A DNA stretch of 48,362 nucleotides from positions 1-48,362 of the forward strand of contig CAYUYV010000017.1 of the NCBI GenBank assembly GCA_964449455.1, given 5' to 3'. The stretch is from CAYUYV01 sp964449455 (GTDB taxonomy: Bacteria; Pseudomonadota; Alphaproteobacteria; JAJFIK01). Shown one piece after another: positions 23,134-32,011 of this stretch (its first letter is position 1; each line of letters opens with the position of its first letter). Under the pieces are notes generated by a model. That model was not told the DNA's origin, made no database searches, and worked only from the letters and a program-made list of their open reading frames with translations. The position numbers were made by a program, and so were the translations under genes.

Positions 23134-24822
23134 TCAGGTGCCGTCAGGAGGCGGCTCATCGACGGGACAGATGAACTGTTCGATGGCCGTGAGGAGGGAC
23201 TCTGGCGTGACGGGCTTGGGCAGATAGCCGTCAAAGCCTTCACTGAGGAAGCGTTCTTCGTCGCCCGCAACACCAAAGGCAGTGACAGCCAGGATGGGCG
23301 TGGCGCCGTTCAGCGTCGATTGGGCACGGATGCGCCGGGCCGTCTCGATGCCGTCAATGCCCGGGAGTTGGATATCCATCAGGATCAGGGCATAGGCTTT
23401 TTTACGCACTCGCTTGAGGGCAGACCAGCCATCTTCGGAGAAGTCATACGGATAATCCGTATTACGAAGAATGGCATCGAAGACATGCCGATTGATGGCG
23501 GTGTCCTCTACGATCAGGATGCGGTAAATCCGGTCCATGAGCCCGCGGGACATCATCCCGCAGGACTGCAATGTCCGTCTTGTGGCCTCGCGCCGCTCGG
23601 TTTCCCGGGGATCGGGCGCAATGGTGACCGGGACGGAAAACCATAGATGAGCCCCGCTCTCGGTCTCCGCGCCAAGACAGAGCTCGCCGCCCATGGCATG
23701 GACCAGGGCCTTTGACAGGGCGAGACCGAGTCCAAGGCCGGACCGGCCGGACGACGAAATGTCGGAACCGGCCCGCTCAAAGCATTCCGTCAGCCGCGTC
23801 CAAAGCCCGGGGGACAGACCTTCGCCCGTATCAAGAACATCGAAGCGCACCGAGGCGTCAGACCCGGCACCAGCCAAGGATGCGCGGACCTCGATCCATC
23901 CGGCATCTGTGAATTTGATGGCATTGTCGATGAGGTGATCCAAAACCTGCCCCAGACGACCGGGATCGGCGATAAGCCCAGGCCAGCGTGAAGGATCACC
24001 GCTGAAACGCAGTTCAAGCCCCTTGGCCTCGGCCCGGGCAGAAGCCTTCGTCAGGACCTGTGACATCAGGGCCCCAGCCTTAAATGTCTCCTTGGCCAGT
24101 GTCGCTTCGCCGGATTCAAAGGCCAGGAGATCCAGGATATCCATCAGCATGGAAAGGATTTTTTCGCCTGACTGGCGAATATCCGCCACCGCATCTTTTT
24201 GATGGCCGGCATTGGCTTCCTGTTCCAGCGCCGAAGCCAGACCGATGATGCCATTGAGAGGAGTGCGGAATTCATGGCTGATCAGGCTGAGAAATTCAGA
24301 CTTGACCCGGCTCGCCCGCTCCGCATCCCGCTGGGCCGCTTCCTTCTCGGCCAGGGCCTGGGCAAGGCTCGTCTTCGCGGAATGGCGCTCCCGGCCAAAG
24401 GTCAGGGCCCGCCATAGTCCAACGGCCGACATGTCGTCCTTGTTCAGAAAATCCTGGGCCCCAATTCGCACCGCCTCAAGGCCGCGCCCTGGGCCATCAT
24501 CGCCCGTCAGCACGACCACGGGCACATCCGGGAAATCATGGATGAGGCGTGCGCAGGTCTCGACGCCGCTGCTGTCGGCAAGGCCAAGATCAAGGATCAC
24601 CGTGTCAACCGGCTGTCCCTCCAGAATGGCATAAGCTTGTTTCAGGGAAGACGCCTGAATAAGCCGCTCGGGGCGGGTATGGGGATCGGGCCAATCCGCC
24701 CCTTTGATCAACGCCTCCAGCAGGCGGAAATCGCTCACGTCATCTTCAATGTGAAGCACAATCTCAGGCCCGGGAACCGGGGCGAACCGATGGGGATCTG
24801 GCCTGTGCATCGGAAGATTCAT
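23134..24822 (-). CDS. Hybrid histidine kinase, REC-HisKA-HATPase-REC
   Basis: A 562-residue cytoplasmic protein with no membrane segment. It has an N-terminal receiver (about 20-145; Asp78 in LDLGLADS, Lys128), a short coiled-coil linker (150-172), the kinase His183 in ISHEFRTPLNG, an ATPase domain (DNAIKF, DTGEGLSPG, SGLGLGLALSK) and a C-terminal receiver (Asp483 in LMDIQLPGIDG, Lys near LPKP). The N-terminal receiver suggests that another kinase controls it. No phosphotransfer (Hpt) domain is present. No clear ribosome-binding site supports ATG at 24822 or 24810. It starts 32 bases after the REC-PAS gene. Confidence 0.88.
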   Translation of the reverse strand: MNLPMHRPDPHRFAPVPGPEIVLHIEDDVSDFRLLEALIKGADWPDPHTRPERLIQASSLKQAYAILEGQPVDTVILDLGLADSSGVETCARLIHDFPDVPVVVLTGDDGPGRGLEAVRIGAQDFLNKDDMSAVGLWRALTFGRERHSAKTSLAQALAEKEAAQRDAERASRVKSEFLSLISHEFRTPLNGIIGLASALEQEANAGHQKDAVADIRQSGEKILSMLMDILDLLAFESGEATLAKETFKAGALMSQVLTKASARAEAKGLELRFSGDPSRWPGLIADPGRLGQVLDHLIDNAIKFTDAGWIEVRASLAGAGSDASVRFDVLDTGEGLSPGLWTRLTECFERAGSDISSSGRSGLGLGLALSKALVHAMGGELCLGAETESGAHLWFSVPVTIAPDPRETERREATRRTLQSCGMMSRGLMDRIYRILIVEDTAINRHVFDAILRNTDYPYDFSEDGWSALKRVRKKAYALILMDIQLPGIDGIETARRIRAQSTLNGATPILAVTAFGVAGDEERFLSEGFDGYLPKPVTPESLLTAIEQFICPVDEPPPDGT

Positions 24823-24854
24823 AGTGTGGGGACACTCTATCGCATGGCAGGATG

Positions 24855-25586
24855 TCAGGATTGTCCAGAAGCGGACAAAAGCAGGATATGGCAGGGCTGG
24901 CCGTCGCAGATTGTGTCGCCGACCCGTTCCATCTGGACATCGCGCCGGCGTCGATCCTTGCTGCGTTCGCGCAAATGGCGGAGCAGGTCGGCGCCGGCGA
25001 TGGTCTCGAATGAAGTGCCGAGGAAACGGCAGGCCGCGTCATTGATCAACACGACGCGTCCGGCCTCGGTCACGCAGACCATGGGTTCAACGGCATCCGC
25101 GATCGCCTCATGGCAGCCATTGCCGTCTTCGAAACGGCGAACGATCTCGCGCAGGCGCATAGCCGTGATCCAATGGCGGCGCACGGAATGAAGGGCTGTG
25201 CGCAGCAGCGAAGGCGCATCGAGCGCGTCCTTGGTCATGAAGTCTTCCGCACCCCAATGGATGCATTCAGGACCAAGCGCGGTTTCGTTGCGCCCCGTCA
25301 AAACAACGATGGGCGTGTCGCTTCTCTCGCGAAGGCGTGCAATGGACTCGCGATAGGACTGGGAGTCGGGCAAACCAAGATCAAGAAACACAAGGTCAAG
25401 ATCTGCCTGTTCAATCCGTCGCAGGGCATCTGCCAGACTTGTCACGACGTCAAAATGGAAGGGCTCTTCGAGCTGCCCTTGCAACATGGACTGGACGAGC
25501 TTCGCATCCTGCGGATCGTCTTCCACGAGCAAAATCCGCTTCAAGCGGGGGCCGTCAGACACCATGTCCGCGGCTGCGGGTTCCAT
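24855..25586 (-). CDS. Receiver-PAS protein
   Basis: A 243-residue soluble protein. The receiver (about 15-140) has LLVEDDPQDAKL, phospho-acceptor Asp69 in FLDLGLPDS and Lys119 in FMTKD. A PAS-like domain follows (about 160-243; EPMVCVTEAGRVVLINDAAC). There is no kinase, GGDEF or DNA-binding output. ATG at 25586 has AGAGG 7 bases upstream. It heads the three-gene signalling operon, and its receiver resembles the N-terminal receiver of the next gene's product, so the two may have arisen from one ancestor. The partner and ligand are unknown. Confidence 0.85.
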   Translation of the reverse strand: MEPAAADMVSDGPRLKRILLVEDDPQDAKLVQSMLQGQLEEPFHFDVVTSLADALRRIEQADLDLVFLDLGLPDSQSYRESIARLRERSDTPIVVLTGRNETALGPECIHWGAEDFMTKDALDAPSLLRTALHSVRRHWITAMRLREIVRRFEDGNGCHEAIADAVEPMVCVTEAGRVVLINDAACRFLGTSFETIAGADLLRHLRERSKDRRRRDVQMERVGDTICDGQPCHILLLSASGQS

Positions 25587-26029
25587 AAGCACGCCTCTTT
25601 CTCCCTTCGGACCGGATCTTTCTGGACCCATGCCCACTATTCATCTCGGCAGACCACCCTGGGGCCCTAAAATGGGGCGGTGCCTACACACGCCACAACC
25701 AGAGACCGTCGCAATTGGGCATGAACCAGCATTGTGCTTTGCGCTCAAAACACTCTTTTTGTCGCAGCCTGGCGACAACCGACCGACGGGAACTCGGATC
25801 TATTGCGCGTGGTCCGGCTGCCGAATTGCCTTTATGGGGAGGCTCAAGAAGGCGATGCCTTACACCCAGCCATTGCATGCCACCACGGCGATGTCCTCAA
25901 ACGACTCTCAACAACTCGCTTCTGAACATTTGTTAATCGTATTCTAATGATGAGATATGTCCATCACCATATGCCGCAGGATCGAAGTAATTCACAACTT
26001 TAATTTCTTCTGGATAACATGTTTAGGGA
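25587..26029. other. Intergenic region, no gene recognised
   Basis: Holds the promoter region of the REC-PAS operon and the 3' flank of the barrel gene. A 7-bp hairpin TTGTCGC/GCGACAA (25759-25778, 6-base loop) is present without a T-run. The right half (25920-26030) is clearly richer in A and T. Short open frames here lack ribosome-binding sites and were not accepted. Confidence 0.4.
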
Positions 26030-27217
26030 TCAAAAATTGATCCCAAAAGGTCCAAGAATCACATCGCCCCGAATAAACAGTCCGGGTGTGACCTCAAAGT
26101 CTCGTTCTTCCAATAAGGAAATTTCCGGAGCGACTTCCATATACAACCAGTTGCCCAGCACCCGTCGCCGATAGTTCAGCCGAAACGTAACCCGTGTGAT
26201 TTCATCTTCTGGCTGGGTCCGCGCCCTTAACGCCAGCTGATAGCGAAGGCGCTGCTCACCACCAAAATCTTGGGCGAGATCCATATCGAGCCCGTAAAAG
26301 AATCCGTCTTCTTCCTCGGACCAATCCGCCCGCGGTGTCACACGCAAAAACAGGCGATCCGAGAGTCGGCGGTCGAAATCAACGAAGCTGGTAACCGCCG
26401 CCCCCTCATCCGTAAACCAGCGAGCCTGAAGAAGAACCCGCATCAGGCCCAAAGGGCCGATATCAAAGGTCTGCCGGTAGCGCGGACCGACAAAGGCAAT
26501 GGGTCCGCCATCCCGGAACCGGCCGCCGGCCTGGATGCTCACATTCAATCGATCTGTTGCGGCGAGGAAGCCTTGGAGGGCGAGGACGCCATCTTCCCGT
26601 TCGTCATCGGGCTCTAGCAGGGACTTGATATCCGACTGCTGGGGATTGTCCTCTTCACCCAAAGCCCGGTCGAAATCACCGGACAGCAACAGCACCAGCC
26701 GGTTATCCGTATTGGGAAAGACGAAACGGCCCCTCAGATTGAAGTCGACATCGATACCCGTTCCCGAGCGATAGAACGAGTCCGCGCGCACTCGCAGACG
26801 ACTGACTTGAAGTTCCTCCTCGAAGCGTTCCGGATCGGAGAAGAAGCTGTCATTGCGCATGGTCTGCGACATGATCTTCTCAAAATCCGTCTGGGACCCG
26901 GCGACGATGACCTGCTCCATATCGTCGCCAACCTTGAATTTCGGATCCTTGGCTTTGGTGAAAGACACATCCGGGAAAACCTGGGGCTCGTCCTCTGGGC
27001 TGTAGGGGAACGGCAACCCGCCATCGGCCACGGCCTGGTCGGTTTCGCTCTGGTCATTGCGGATGTCGTCGGAGGTCACGCCGCCGTTAGCCAGGGTTCC
27101 GGCAGGGGGATCCTCTGCGCTTGACGCATCCTGCGCCCATGCGGTTGCACACATGGTGTCTACGACCAGGGCATAAAGAAGAAGGCTGAGAAGAGCGATC
27201 AGTGCCGGCCGCTCCAT
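26030..27217 (-). CDS. Predicted outer-membrane beta-barrel protein, unknown function
   Basis: About 395 residues with a signal peptide (hydrophobic core about residues 6-24, likely cut after ATAWAQ). An acidic, disordered stretch follows, then a region rich in alternating strands such as RLVLLLSGDF, LRYQLALRARTQ and FRLNYRRRVLGNWLYMEVAPEISLL. The last residue is Phe in GPFGINF, the usual end of outer-membrane barrels. No named family is recognised. The start is uncertain: ATG 27217 gives the most normal signal peptide; ATG 27262 has a weak AGGCG upstream. It follows the T2SS operon and the proline-rich lipoprotein in the same direction, 174 bases away, so it may be part of the same secretion locus. 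Confidence 0.72.
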   Translation of the reverse strand: MERPALIALLSLLLYALVVDTMCATAWAQDASSAEDPPAGTLANGGVTSDDIRNDQSETDQAVADGGLPFPYSPEDEPQVFPDVSFTKAKDPKFKVGDDMEQVIVAGSQTDFEKIMSQTMRNDSFFSDPERFEEELQVSRLRVRADSFYRSGTGIDVDFNLRGRFVFPNTDNRLVLLLSGDFDRALGEEDNPQQSDIKSLLEPDDEREDGVLALQGFLAATDRLNVSIQAGGRFRDGGPIAFVGPRYRQTFDIGPLGLMRVLLQARWFTDEGAAVTSFVDFDRRLSDRLFLRVTPRADWSEEEDGFFYGLDMDLAQDFGGEQRLRYQLALRARTQPEDEITRVTFRLNYRRRVLGNWLYMEVAPEISLLEERDFEVTPGLFIRGDVILGPFGINF

Positions 27218-27391
27218 CAAGGGAAGCGTTTCCGGAAAGCCCGCTCTGAGAAGTCGACACATATTCGCCTGAAGCTGATGTCGCGAAACTGCTTTCTGAG
27301 TGTCGCGCAAAGCCCCGTGAGCGGCAACGGACTCAACATCACAAGTTACCCATATGCCTTCGCTCTTTGGTCGATCTGCTGCGGCATCTTC

Positions 27392-28294
27392 CTATTCCGG
27401 CTGGCGAGTCTGGCAGCCAATCAGGCCGTAAACGGGAATGACGAAAGACCAACCGCTGCTGTCCTGAAGACGCAGGCGGCCGCGCGGCACTTCGGCGCCC
27501 TCCAACACCCGAGGCGTCTGCTCGATCTGGACATCAACTTCTATGGTGTAGTTCCCATAAGAAAAGGTCTGTTTGGACCGGATGCCGGCGAAGTCCTGCC
27601 CGCTGGCCGCATTGCGCGTCAGCTCCACCAATGTGCCGTCCAAAACCATCCGCGCGGGGCCATTCCGGCTGCGACTGAAGAAGACGGGCTTGGAATCCAC
27701 CTGACGGCGAAACAGGACCATGGCACACATGCCCACCTCCAGGGGCTGGGGTGGCAATGCGCCGACTCGGGAGGCGAGATCCGCACCGTCCTGTATGGGC
27801 GGCGGCGCAGGCACAGGATCTCCAGACCGCCCGCCGACACGCCGACGCCGATCCCGCCCGTCTTCCGGCGGCGCCGTGTTGGCGGGCACCGGCGCCATCT
27901 CCACCGGTTGTGCCACAGACGGACCTGCGGTGGGATTCGGCTCCAAGGTTGAAACACCCACCGGAGCACTTGGGGCGGGTTGAGCCACGGGGGCGGACGG
28001 TAAAACGGGATCAGCTTGCCGGCGGAGCGGCTCAGTCAAAGGGCGGGCACGCTGCGGCGCTTGGGGCGGCACTTGGGGCGGCACTGGGGGCGACACTGGG
28101 GGCGCCGTTGGGAGACTACCGGGCGGCGGCGGCGGCGCGGTTGGATCGGTCAGAAGCGCCTGAAGAAGGGCGGCCTCTCCCGAACGGCCCGTCGGGTCTG
28201 CTCCCGACGTCGCCACGGACTTGTCCGAACTGCCACCACAGGCGGCGAGCCCGGCAGCCAAGGCAACCGTGAGACAGAGCATCAGCCGGCGCAT
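27392..28294 (-). CDS. Proline-rich lipoprotein downstream of gspN
   Basis: A 300-residue protein. The N-terminal signal ends in a lipobox LAAC (Cys at residue 19) followed by GGSS, which fits outer-membrane sorting. Residues about 50-170 are a Pro/Ala-rich linker containing PP-X repeats. A compact C-terminal domain of about 110 residues follows, with LEVGMCAMVLFRRQ, a GTLVELTRN strand and a pair of cysteines (one near the start, one in GLIGCQ) that could form a disulfide. No family is recognised. ATG at 28294 has GGAG 9 bases upstream. It starts 40 bases after gspN, so it is likely the thirteenth gene of the T2SS operon. The architecture, an anchored domain on a long proline tether, would suit a pilotin-like or wall-spanning role, but this is inference. 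Confidence 0.75.
   Translation of the reverse strand: MRRLMLCLTVALAAGLAACGGSSDKSVATSGADPTGRSGEAALLQALLTDPTAPPPPPGSLPTAPPVSPPVPPQVPPQAPQRARPLTEPLRRQADPVLPSAPVAQPAPSAPVGVSTLEPNPTAGPSVAQPVEMAPVPANTAPPEDGRDRRRRVGGRSGDPVPAPPPIQDGADLASRVGALPPQPLEVGMCAMVLFRRQVDSKPVFFSRSRNGPARMVLDGTLVELTRNAASGQDFAGIRSKQTFSYGNYTIEVDVQIEQTPRVLEGAEVPRGRLRLQDSSGWSFVIPVYGLIGCQTRQPE
28060..28107 (-). repeat. 12-bp tandem repeat in the proline-rich linker
   Basis: Four imperfect copies of a 12-bp unit (plus-strand CTTGGGGCGGCA and variants). They are in frame and encode four-residue PP-X-X units such as VPPQ. Length variation here would change the tether length without breaking the gene. Confidence 0.8.
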
Positions 28295-28334
28295 GCAAAG
28301 GCGCTCCGGCCCATCGAACGCCGCCAGGGCGCGT

Positions 28335-29078
28335 TTACCTGAGGCCCGTGTTTGGGCCCCATCGTCCATCCTGAACAAACTCATGACCCGAGACCTTACG
28401 CTCAAAGCCCATGGCCTCCATGGTGTCCTTGAGGTCCTTGTTCTGTGTTTCAACGGCGAGCTTTGCCACATATGTGCCGTCCGGGGACAGCCGCACCGCC
28501 ATATCCACATTTCCAGATCCATCCTGGCCCTTTAACGGCAAGACCAGGGCCGATCCATCGCAGCTCACAGAGCCGGTCAAATCCGGCGCGGCCACGGGCT
28601 TGCGGCGGATGAGGATACGGGGGCGCGCCTCCAGGATGCCATCAGCCTCCAGGCATCCGGCGGGCCCGAAAGAGACCTTGGCAAGGCGGGCCTCAACCGG
28701 TCCCTCCATGGGCGTCCAGGTGTCGAAACGGGCCAGTTCGCCTTGAATCACGGTCCGCTCAAGGGTGATCTGACCCGACAGGGACCGGCGCACACGCCCG
28801 GCCCCTTCAAGCGCCCCGCCCCGCGCCCGCCAGGTGACATCGACCGTTCCGCCGAGGAGCGATCCAGGCGCAAGCGCCACATCAACGGTGCCAAGATCGC
28901 GACCACCAAGCCTTGCCTCCACAATACGCCCGCCCCAGATCGTACCCGTCGCCTCAGCATACTGAAGACTGGCGCCAGCCTTCGAGGCCAGAGGCAATAG
29001 GGCGCCCAGGGGGGCAGATGCTGCAAGAAATCCGGCAAGGGCGATCAGGAACACGAGAATGAACAGGAAGAGTCTCAC
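28335..29078 (-). CDS. gspN: Type II secretion system protein N
   Basis: A 247-residue protein with one N-terminal membrane segment and a periplasmic part. GTIWGGRI, GRDLGTVDVALAPGSLLGG and a C-terminal LDGR-like strand pattern match GspN, a small inner-membrane accessory of T2SS present in only some systems. GTG at 29078 overlaps the gspM stop codon by 4 bases, so they are coupled. It is the last canonical gene of the operon. Confidence 0.85.
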   Translation of the reverse strand: MRLFLFILVFLIALAGFLAASAPLGALLPLASKAGASLQYAEATGTIWGGRIVEARLGGRDLGTVDVALAPGSLLGGTVDVTWRARGGALEGAGRVRRSLSGQITLERTVIQGELARFDTWTPMEGPVEARLAKVSFGPAGCLEADGILEARPRILIRRKPVAAPDLTGSVSCDGSALVLPLKGQDGSGNVDMAVRLSPDGTYVAKLAVETQNKDLKDTMEAMGFERKVSGHEFVQDGRWGPNTGLR

Positions 29079-29581
29079 TGCACCGGTCCTTCCGAAAACA
29101 AAAGCTGGGCCCGCACAACGGCCGGCGCCTCCTTGGCATCGCTCCCACGGTCCGTTGGCTTGCTGATCGTCGCCCTGCGGACAGTGATCCCGAAATCACT
29201 GGACAAGACGCCGATCCAGCGATGCAGTTCCGGCATGGCGACTTCATTGATCCAGACATTGAGCCCCTCGGACTGAGGCTCAAGCCGCGTGATGGTGATC
29301 TGGGCCTTATGGGCGGACACGGTGATGGTCTGGCGCATGGTGGCCCCGTTCGGGCGGGCCGGACGCGTCTCGGCCTCTTCACGCAAACTCGCCACCTGGG
29401 CCGCGCCCCGGGCCACGTCCCGGTACAGAGCTTCAGCACTGCGCACACGGCGTTCCGCCGTCTCACGATAGCTTGTCAAAGGCACATAGGCGAACTGATA
29501 GGCCACAAAGACCACCATTACGCCGCCCATGGCGATGATCAAAATGCGCTCCCGCGCGGTGCGCTGCGTCCACCAGGTCAT
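29075..29581 (-). CDS. gspM: Type II secretion system protein M
   Basis: A 168-residue protein with the N-terminal layout of GspM: a short cytoplasmic tail, a membrane helix (about 13-32) and a helical then ferredoxin-like periplasmic part. GspM works with GspL to place the assembly platform in the inner membrane. ATG at 29581 has GAGGGG a few bases upstream. It follows gspL by 37 bases. Sequence identity in this family is low, so the call rests mostly on layout and position. Confidence 0.85.
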   Translation of the reverse strand: MTWWTQRTARERILIIAMGGVMVVFVAYQFAYVPLTSYRETAERRVRSAEALYRDVARGAAQVASLREEAETRPARPNGATMRQTITVSAHKAQITITRLEPQSEGLNVWINEVAMPELHRWIGVLSSDFGITVRRATISKPTDRGSDAKEAPAVVRAQLLFSEGPVQ

Positions 29582-29618
29582 GGGGTCCCCTCGCTCATGG
29601 CCGCGTGTCGCATCGTCC

Positions 29619-30950
29619 TCATGGGACGAGCCCGATCGTCACTTCACCGACGATCCGGCCACCCTGCTGGCGCGATCCGCCCTCGGAGAACCGGCCGCCG
29701 GTCTTCGCCACAGCCGCCTTCAAGCGCTCCAGATCGCCATAATCCCGATAGGCAACGCTCGCCCCTAATTCTCCGCGCTCGGCGTAATAGCGCAGATCCC
29801 GGACTTCGACCGCGGGCACCGTCTTGAGGCCCGTGAAAAACACATTGGTCAAGGCCAGGAAGGGATCGGCCGTGCCGGAGCCCAGGGCCTTCAGCCGACT
29901 GTTCATCTGGGCCCGGGGATTGACCACCCGGCGCACATCGGGAAAGGCCTGCCGGAACACCTCTTCGGTCTGCCGGTGTAACGTTTCCGCCCGAGACCCA
30001 AGGCGCGCTGCCTCGGAAACCTCGATCCCGATCAGCACAAGGGCAATGCAGGCCGCGAGCGCACCGGCCCGAACCCACTGGGCTGGCTGGAAGGTCCAAC
30101 GGCCGCGCAGCACGTAAGGGCCCTGGAGAAGCGACAAGGGCGCACGCGCCGGACCGGCACAGCGCGCCAGAAAAGCACTGTCATCAAGGGGGGCATGAGC
30201 CTCAAGCGGTCGGCCCCCGCCTGCCGGCCCCACAAGCGCTGCCGGATCCTCCGCCATCACATGGAGTGGCGCGGTGGGGGCGAGCCCCGTTAAAAGACCC
30301 GGCAGGATGATGGGCCGGATCTCAGGCTCAAGGGCCGTGGCGGCGATACCGGCTGGCGATCCCTCACCGGTCTTGGGATCCCCGAGTATAACGAGCACAC
30401 GCCCGTCCCGCTCCACCAGGCAGACGCCATCGCCACGGCCCGGAAAGGCCAGCGTTTCCGGCTGCAGATCGACAGACCGCCCCGTAAAGGGAGCAAGGGC
30501 CGCGCGCCACTGGGCCATGCGCTGGTGATCTGCGATCGCGATCAGCCGCTCGCCCGCCTCATCGGCAGGGCCCAGGGCCACATGGACGTCTTCCGGATCG
30601 ACACCCAGATCGTCTTCGATGACGAAGGGAGCCGCGGTCCGGGCTTCAGCCTCGCGGCGGGAGGGCACGAGCACGCGGCGCAGAACGACATCCGTTCCCG
30701 GGACAAGGGCAAGGACCCGTTCGACCTGGGAAAAACGGCTCGCAAGGCCGTCCAGGTCTGCCGGCCCTTCAAGACACCCCGTATCAGCGACCGCGCCCCC
30801 TTCCACCAGGGCCCAAGGCACAGCACCGAGGCCAGCGAACAACCGCTCACTGTCCTCACCACTTGGCGCCACACCACTAGGCGCCGCACCACTTGGCGCA
30901 ACCGGGCCGGCCGCGGTGCTTTCCAGCATCAAGACGAGAATTTGCGTCAC
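29619..30950 (-). CDS. gspL: Type II secretion system protein L
   Basis: A 443-residue bitopic protein. The cytoplasmic actin-like domain (about 1-285) binds the GspE ATPase; a membrane helix follows (about 293-312), then a periplasmic ferredoxin-like domain. ATAPFVIEDDLG-type sequence near residue 110 (here AAPFVIEDDLGVDPEDV) is the GspL hallmark. GTG at 30950 overlaps the gspK stop by 4 bases. Residues 14-32 carry a tandem APSG repeat that is not part of the usual domain. Confidence 0.9.
   Translation of the reverse strand: MTQILVLMLESTAAGPVAPSGAAPSGVAPSGEDSERLFAGLGAVPWALVEGGAVADTGCLEGPADLDGLASRFSQVERVLALVPGTDVVLRRVLVPSRREAEARTAAPFVIEDDLGVDPEDVHVALGPADEAGERLIAIADHQRMAQWRAALAPFTGRSVDLQPETLAFPGRGDGVCLVERDGRVLVILGDPKTGEGSPAGIAATALEPEIRPIILPGLLTGLAPTAPLHVMAEDPAALVGPAGGGRPLEAHAPLDDSAFLARCAGPARAPLSLLQGPYVLRGRWTFQPAQWVRAGALAACIALVLIGIEVSEAARLGSRAETLHRQTEEVFRQAFPDVRRVVNPRAQMNSRLKALGSGTADPFLALTNVFFTGLKTVPAVEVRDLRYYAERGELGASVAYRDYGDLERLKAAVAKTGGRFSEGGSRQQGGRIVGEVTIGLVP
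30857..30901 (-). repeat. 15-bp tandem repeat in gspL
   Basis: Three imperfect 15-bp copies (30857-30871, 30872-30886, 30887-30901; CACCACTTGGCGCCA and variants) encode repeated APSG-type residues near the N-terminus of GspL. The frame is kept. Confidence 0.8.
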
Positions 30951-32011
30951 AGGGCCTCTCCAGCACGCCGCGCCACCACGGCGAAACTGCTCGCATTGAT
31001 CCGGCGCAGGATTGAATGAAGCTGCGCCTCCATGCCGCCAATCACCACCAGGACCTTAAGGTCAAAGACATCCGTCTTCAAGGAAACCAGCTCCTTCGAT
31101 GCATCCGGAAAAGCAGGCCCACCAACGGCTTCCACCTCCACGAAGAACTCATCAAGTGAGGCATACCCATCCGGCGAGCGCCGGCGGATCACCTCGCGGG
31201 CCTCATCGACCGAGAGTTCAGGCCCCGCGAGCATGGTCAAAAGGGGCGCATCGGCCTCCCGCAGCGTGTTCACATTGATTTGGCTCACAGCGGTGCCCTC
31301 ATGGGCGCACACGAATGGCGCAATCCGCAAAAAGACCAGCGCAGTGTAACCGCGCATCGCCCGCAGCTCGGTCACATCGGCCACAAGGCCATTCGCCGTT
31401 CTGTAGGGCGGCTCGAGACCAAGATAGTGATAATCCTCCGCCCCTTGCGGCAGGGCACGCGCATCCGTGTCGATCCAGTCTGCCAGCACATTCGAAAGAG
31501 CCGTCTGCTCGTCGCTATTGAAGTCGAGGGCCGCAAGAAGACGACGATAAAGATCAACGGACGGGGCATTGACCTGCAGCTCCTCGCCGATCCGCCCCTC
31601 GACGAGGCTGTTCACATTGAGGCAGTTGCCGCCATCGCTGATCTCCGCCTGCATGAGGCCATCATCAAGGGGAAAGACAGCGGGCCCCTGGGCCCAGCGT
31701 TCGTTGAGGGTGTTGCGTCCGGGCCGGGCCTGGGCACCCAGGTCAAGCAGGCTCACCGCCAGGTCCTCTGCACCAAGAGCAAAAGCCTGGGCCCGGGCCA
31801 TGTCTTCCCGGTTGCCTGCCAGCTTGATCCCATAGCTGATGTCGTCCATGACCGCGACGGCAAATACGGACAGCACACTGACGAGAAGGAGGACCGTGAC
31901 GAGAACGCTGCCCCGCTGGGCCGTTCTCGATTTCGCCATTCCAGGGATCTGGATAAAGACGCCAAGCCCGTCATCGCGTGCCCGGCCGCCTTTGCGCTCC
32001 CACCCGCTCAT
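30947..32011 (-). CDS. gspK: Type II secretion minor pseudopilin K
   Basis: A 354-residue minor pseudopilin, the large cap subunit of the pseudopilus tip. The prepilin-type segment is QRG-SVLVTVLLLVSVLSVFAV; it lacks the Glu at position 5 of the mature protein, as GspK proteins do. The large periplasmic part has NVNSLVEG, YRRLLAALDF and a SAM-like segment (INVNTLREADAPLLTML). ATG at 32011 overlaps the gspJ stop (ATGA) and has GGAG 8 bases upstream, giving a long 33-residue leader; ATG at 31939 would give a shorter one. Confidence 0.92.
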   Translation of the reverse strand: MSGWERKGGRARDDGLGVFIQIPGMAKSRTAQRGSVLVTVLLLVSVLSVFAVAVMDDISYGIKLAGNREDMARAQAFALGAEDLAVSLLDLGAQARPGRNTLNERWAQGPAVFPLDDGLMQAEISDGGNCLNVNSLVEGRIGEELQVNAPSVDLYRRLLAALDFNSDEQTALSNVLADWIDTDARALPQGAEDYHYLGLEPPYRTANGLVADVTELRAMRGYTALVFLRIAPFVCAHEGTAVSQINVNTLREADAPLLTMLAGPELSVDEAREVIRRRSPDGYASLDEFFVEVEAVGGPAFPDASKELVSLKTDVFDLKVLVVIGGMEAQLHSILRRINASSFAVVARRAGEAL

